From Taudactylus pleione (taxonomy: Eukaryota; Chordata; Amphibia; Anura; Myobatrachidae): a stretch of DNA of 64,000 bases. Location: contig JAUIMM010000694.1 of NCBI GenBank assembly GCA_031769625.1, forward strand, positions 4,486,501-4,550,500, read 5' to 3'. Numbering within the stretch: position 1 is the stretch's first letter; each line of letters starts with the position of its first letter. The notes under the pieces are model-generated. The model made no database searches, was not told the origin of the DNA, and was given only the letters and a program-made list of their open reading frames with translations. Below are positions 60,090 through 64,000 of the stretch, one piece after another. Position numbers and translations under genes: made by a program.

Positions 60090-60221
60090 CGGGATGATGA
60101 AGTTTTGCCTCGATTTCAGATCCGAGTCAGGCGGGAAAAGTCGAGCCTGATTTGGATCGGACTCGGATCGGGGGGGCTCGGGGGGGTTCGGATTTCAGAA
60201 ATCCGAACCCGCTCACCCCTA
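60090..60221 (-). repeat. hAT right terminus and subterminal repeats
   Basis: Repeated GATCCGAGTC / GATTTGGATCGGACTCGG motifs and the palindrome GGATTTCAGAAATCC precede the terminal GCTCACCCCTA. The sequence differs from the left subterminal region apart from the GGATC motif and the outer 11 bp. Confidence 0.7.
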
Positions 60222-63200
60222 GTCATACATAGTGTATTATGTGTCATAATTCCAGCATATACAGGACCAGTGATCACAGTAACCCATTATATGTGTCATG
60301 CATAGTGTATTGTGTGTCATAATTCCAGCATATACAGGACCAGTGATCACAGTAACCCATTATATGTGTCATACATAGTGTATTGTGTGTCATAATTCCA
60401 GCATATACAGGGTCAGCGATCACAGTAACCCATTATATGTGTCATACATTGTGTATTGTGGTTCATAATTCCATCATATACAGGACCAGCGATCACAGTA
60501 ACCATTATATGTGTCATACATAGTGTATTGTGTGTCATAATTCCAGCATATACAGGACCAGTGATCACAGTAACCCATTATATGTGTCATACATAGTGTA
60601 TTGTGTTTCATAAATTCAGCATATACAGTACCAGAGATCACAGTAACCCATTATATGTCATACATAGTGTATTGTGTGTCATAGTTCCAACATATACAGG
60701 ATCAGCGATCACAGTAACCCATTATATGTGTCATACATAGTGTATTGTGTGTCATAATTCCAGCATATACAGGACCAGCGATCACAGTAACCCATTATAA
60801 GTGTCATACATAGTGTATTGTGTGTCATAATTCCAGCATATACAGGACCAGCGATCACAGTAACCATTATATGTGTCATACATAGTGTATTGTGGGTCAT
60901 AATTCCAGCATATACAGGACCAGTGATCACAGTAACCCATTATATGTGTCATACATAGTGTATTGTGTGTTATAATTCCAGCATATACAGGACCAGTGAT
61001 TACAGTAACCCATTATATGCATCATACATAGTGTATTGTGTGTCATAATTCCAGCATATACAGGACCAGAGATCACAGTAACCCATTATATGTGTCATAC
61101 ATAGTGTATTGTGTGTCATAGTTCCAGCATATACAGGATCAGCGATCACAGTAACCCATTATATGTGTCATACATAGTGTATTGTGTGTTATAATTCCAG
61201 CATATACAGGACCAGTGATCACAGTAACCCATTATATGCATCATGCATAGTGTATTGTGTTTCATAAATTCAGCATATACAGGACCAGAGATCACAGTAA
61301 CCCATTATATGTGTCATACATAGTGTATTGTGTGTCATAGTTCCAGCATATACAGGATCAGCGATCACAGTAACCCATTATATGTGTCATACATAGTGTA
61401 TTGTGTGTCATAATTCCAGTATCCCATTATATGTATCATACATAGTGTATTGTGTGTCATAGTTCCAGCATATACAGGACCAGCGATCACAGTAACCCAT
61501 TATATATGTCATACATAGTGTATTGTGTGTCATAATTCCAGTATCCCATTATATGTATCATACATAGTGTATTGTGTGTCATAGTTCCAGCATATACCGG
61601 ATCAGCGATCACAGTAACCCATTATATGTGTCATACAAAGTTTATTGTGTGTAATAATACCAGCATATACAGGGTCAGCGATCACAGTAACCCATTATAT
61701 GTGTCATACATAGTGTATTGTGTGTCATAATTCCAGCATATACAGGACCAGTGATCACAGTAACCCATTATATGTGTCATACATAGTGTATTGTGTGTCA
61801 TAATTCCAGCATATACAGGACCAGTGATCACAGTAACCCATTATATGTGTCATACATAGTGTATTGTGTGTCATAATTCCAGCATATACAGGACCAGTGA
61901 TCAATGTAACCCATTATATGTGTCATACATAGTGTATTGTGTGTCATAATTCCAGCATATACAGGCCAGCGATCACAGTAAGCCATTATATGTATCATAC
62001 ATAGTGTATTGTGTGTCATAATTCCAGCATATACAGGACCAGCGATCACAGTAACCCATTATATGTGTCATACATAGTGTATTGTGTGTCATAATTCCAG
62101 CATATACAGGACCAGCGATTACAGTAACCCATTATATGTGTCATACATAGTGTATTGTGTGTCATAATTCCAGCATATACCGGACCAGCGATCACAGTAA
62201 CCCATTATATGTGTCATACATAGTGTATTATGTGTCATATATCCAGCATATACAGGACCAGTGATCACAGTAACCCATTATATGTGTCATACATAGTGTA
62301 TTGTGTGTCATAATTCCAGCATATACAGGACCAGCGATCACAGTAACCCATTATATGTGTCATACATAGTGTATTATGTGTCACATATCCAGCATATACA
62401 GGACCAGCGATCACAGTAACCCATTATATGAGTCATACATAGTGTATTATGTGTCATTTATCCAGCATATACAGGACCAGTGATCACAGTAACCCATTAT
62501 ATGTGTCATACATAGTGTATTGTGTGTGTCATAATTCCAGCATATACAGGACCAGTGATCACAGTAACCCATTATATGTGTCATACAAAGTTTATTGTGT
62601 GTAATAATTCCAGCATATACAGGACCAGTGATCACAGTAACCCATTATATGTGTCATACATAGTGTATTGTGTCATAATTCCAGCATATACAGGGTCAGC
62701 AATCACAGTAATCCATTATATGTGTCATACATAGTGTATTGTGTGTCATAATTCCAGCATATACCGGATCAGCGATCACAGTAACCCATTATATGTGTCA
62801 TACAAAGTTTATTGTGTGTCATAATTCCAGCATATACAGGACCAGTGATCACAGTAACCCATTATATGTGTCATACATAGTGTATTGTGTGTCATAATTC
62901 CAGCATATACAGGGTCAGCAATCACAGTAATCCATTATATGTGTCATACATAGTGTATTGTGTGTCATAATTCCAGCATATACAGGACCAGTGATCACAG
63001 TAACCCATTATATGTGTCATACATAGTGTATTGTGTGTCATAATTCCAGCATATACAGGACCAGTGATCACAGTAACCCATTATATGTGTCATACATAGT
63101 GTATTGTGTGTCATATTCCAGCATATACAGGACCAGTGATCACAGTAACCCATTATATGTGTCATACATAGTGTATTGTGTGTCATAATTCCAGCATATA

Positions 63201-64000
63201 AAGGACCAGCGATCACAGTAACCCATTATATGTATCATACATAGTGTATTGTGTGTCATAATTCCAGCATATACCGGACCAGCGATCACAGTAACCCATT
63301 ATATGTGTCATACATAGTGTATTATGTGTCATATATCCAGCATATACAGGACCAGTGATCACAGTAACCCATTATATGTGTCATACATAGTGTATTGTGT
63401 GTCATAATTCCAGCATATACAGGACCAGCGATCACAGTAACCCATTATATGTGTCATACATAGTGTATTATGTGTCACATATCCAGCATATACAGGACCA
63501 GCGATCACAGTAACCCATTATATGTGTCATACATAGTGTATTATGTGTCATAATTCCAGCATATACAGGACCAGTGATCACAGTAACCATTATATGTGTC
63601 ATACATAGTGTATTATGTGTCATAATTCCAGCATATACAGGACCAGTGATCACAGTAACCCATTATATGTGTCATACATAGTGTATTGTGTGTGTCATAA
63701 TTCCAGCATATACAGGACCAGTGATCACAGTAACCCATTATATGTGTCATACATAGTGTATTGTGTGTCATAATTCCAGCATATACAGGACCAGCGATCA
63801 CAGTAACCCATTATATGTATCATACATAGTGTATTGTGTGTCATAATTCCAGCATATACCGGACCAGCGATCACAGTAACCCATTATATGTGTCATACAT
63901 AGTGTATTATGTGTCATATATCCAGCATATACAGGACCAGTGATCACAGTAACCCATTATATGTGTCATACATAGTGTATTGTGTGTCATAATTCCAGCA
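60222..64000 (+). repeat. 73-bp satellite, right block, runs off the window
   Basis: About 51 copies of the same 73-bp unit as 37622-38154, starting with the second GTCATACA of the hAT insertion. Variants include CAGCGATCAC versus CAGTGATCAC, AGGGTCAGCGATC, TGTATTATGTGTC, and short units missing about 25 bp (near 61420 and 61540). Some blocks of variants recur (for example about 62160-62460 and 63260-63480), pointing to higher-order duplication. The minus-strand open frames with MITGPVYAGIMTHNTLC motifs are products of the repeat. Confidence 0.96.

Larger units (their letters stand above)
38155..60221 (-). mobile_element. 22-kb autonomous-looking hAT transposon
   Basis: The ends are TAGGGGTGTGC (38155) and GCTCACCCCTA (to 60221), imperfect terminal inverted repeats, with a perfect 8-bp GTCATACA duplication. 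Reading the minus strand: right terminus with subterminal GATTTCAGAAATCCGAA palindrome, a TATA box near 60058, short leader repeats, the 160-bp array (59706-41939), a single-exon transposase (41913-38797), then the left subterminal region with GTTTTGGATCTGGAT repeats. hAT elements are usually 2-5 kb; the array makes this one about five times longer. With an intact transposase frame and matching ends it could be, or recently have been, mobile. Confidence 0.95.

Noticed and set aside
60709..63801. Minus-strand frames with a repeated Cys/Trp/Met-rich motif
   Set aside because: Products of the 73-bp satellite; the frame changes wherever units gain or lose a base.

Overview
The window is repeat-dominated vertebrate nuclear DNA, most likely from an amphibian and probably a frog. 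The evidence is the mix of repeats: a Tx1/L1-clade LINE, L2-type LINE tails, a Penelope-like tail with a decayed hammerhead-type core, dense short MITEs, 8-bp-duplication hAT elements, a mariner relic and large tandem arrays. No host protein-coding gene is recognised, and nothing bacterial or viral. The species cannot be named from the sequence.

Layout. 1-1276 holds no gene and a faint promoter/LTR-like stretch. 1277-10818 is a G-rich 46-51 bp minisatellite, split by a nearly full-length 7.06 kb Tx1-like LINE on the minus strand (2053-9108). The LINE is flanked by a 6-bp target duplication, and its ORF1 and ORF2 are both broken. 10819-37600 is a mosaic of small transposons: two L2 tails, a foldback mariner, a Penelope-like tail, at least four short hAT elements with 8-bp duplications, and about ten MITEs that share the terminus GGGCCTGATTCAG but have unrelated interiors. 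Three of those MITEs (15294-15703, 25594-26131, 32883-33424) are built almost wholly of consecutive hairpins.

37622-64000 is a 73-bp satellite interrupted by one exceptional hAT transposon, 38155-60221 (22,067 bp, 8-bp duplication GTCATACA). It carries an apparently intact 1038-residue BED-finger transposase on the minus strand. About 111 copies of a 160-bp repeat lie between a TATA-containing right terminus and the transposase start codon.

The strongest candidates for something undescribed are three. First, the serial-hairpin MITE, whose copies have different stem sequences but keep the pairing. Second, the hAT element that has grown a 17.8 kb tandem array in its own leader. Third, a Tx1-like LINE sitting cleanly in a minisatellite, which suggests a new insertion specificity. 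The transposons interact with one another: a MITE sits in an L2 tail, a hAT MITE splits a retroelement-like ORF, the LINE sits in the minisatellite, and the large hAT sits in the satellite. These nestings give relative ages and, in several cases, reconstructable empty sites.
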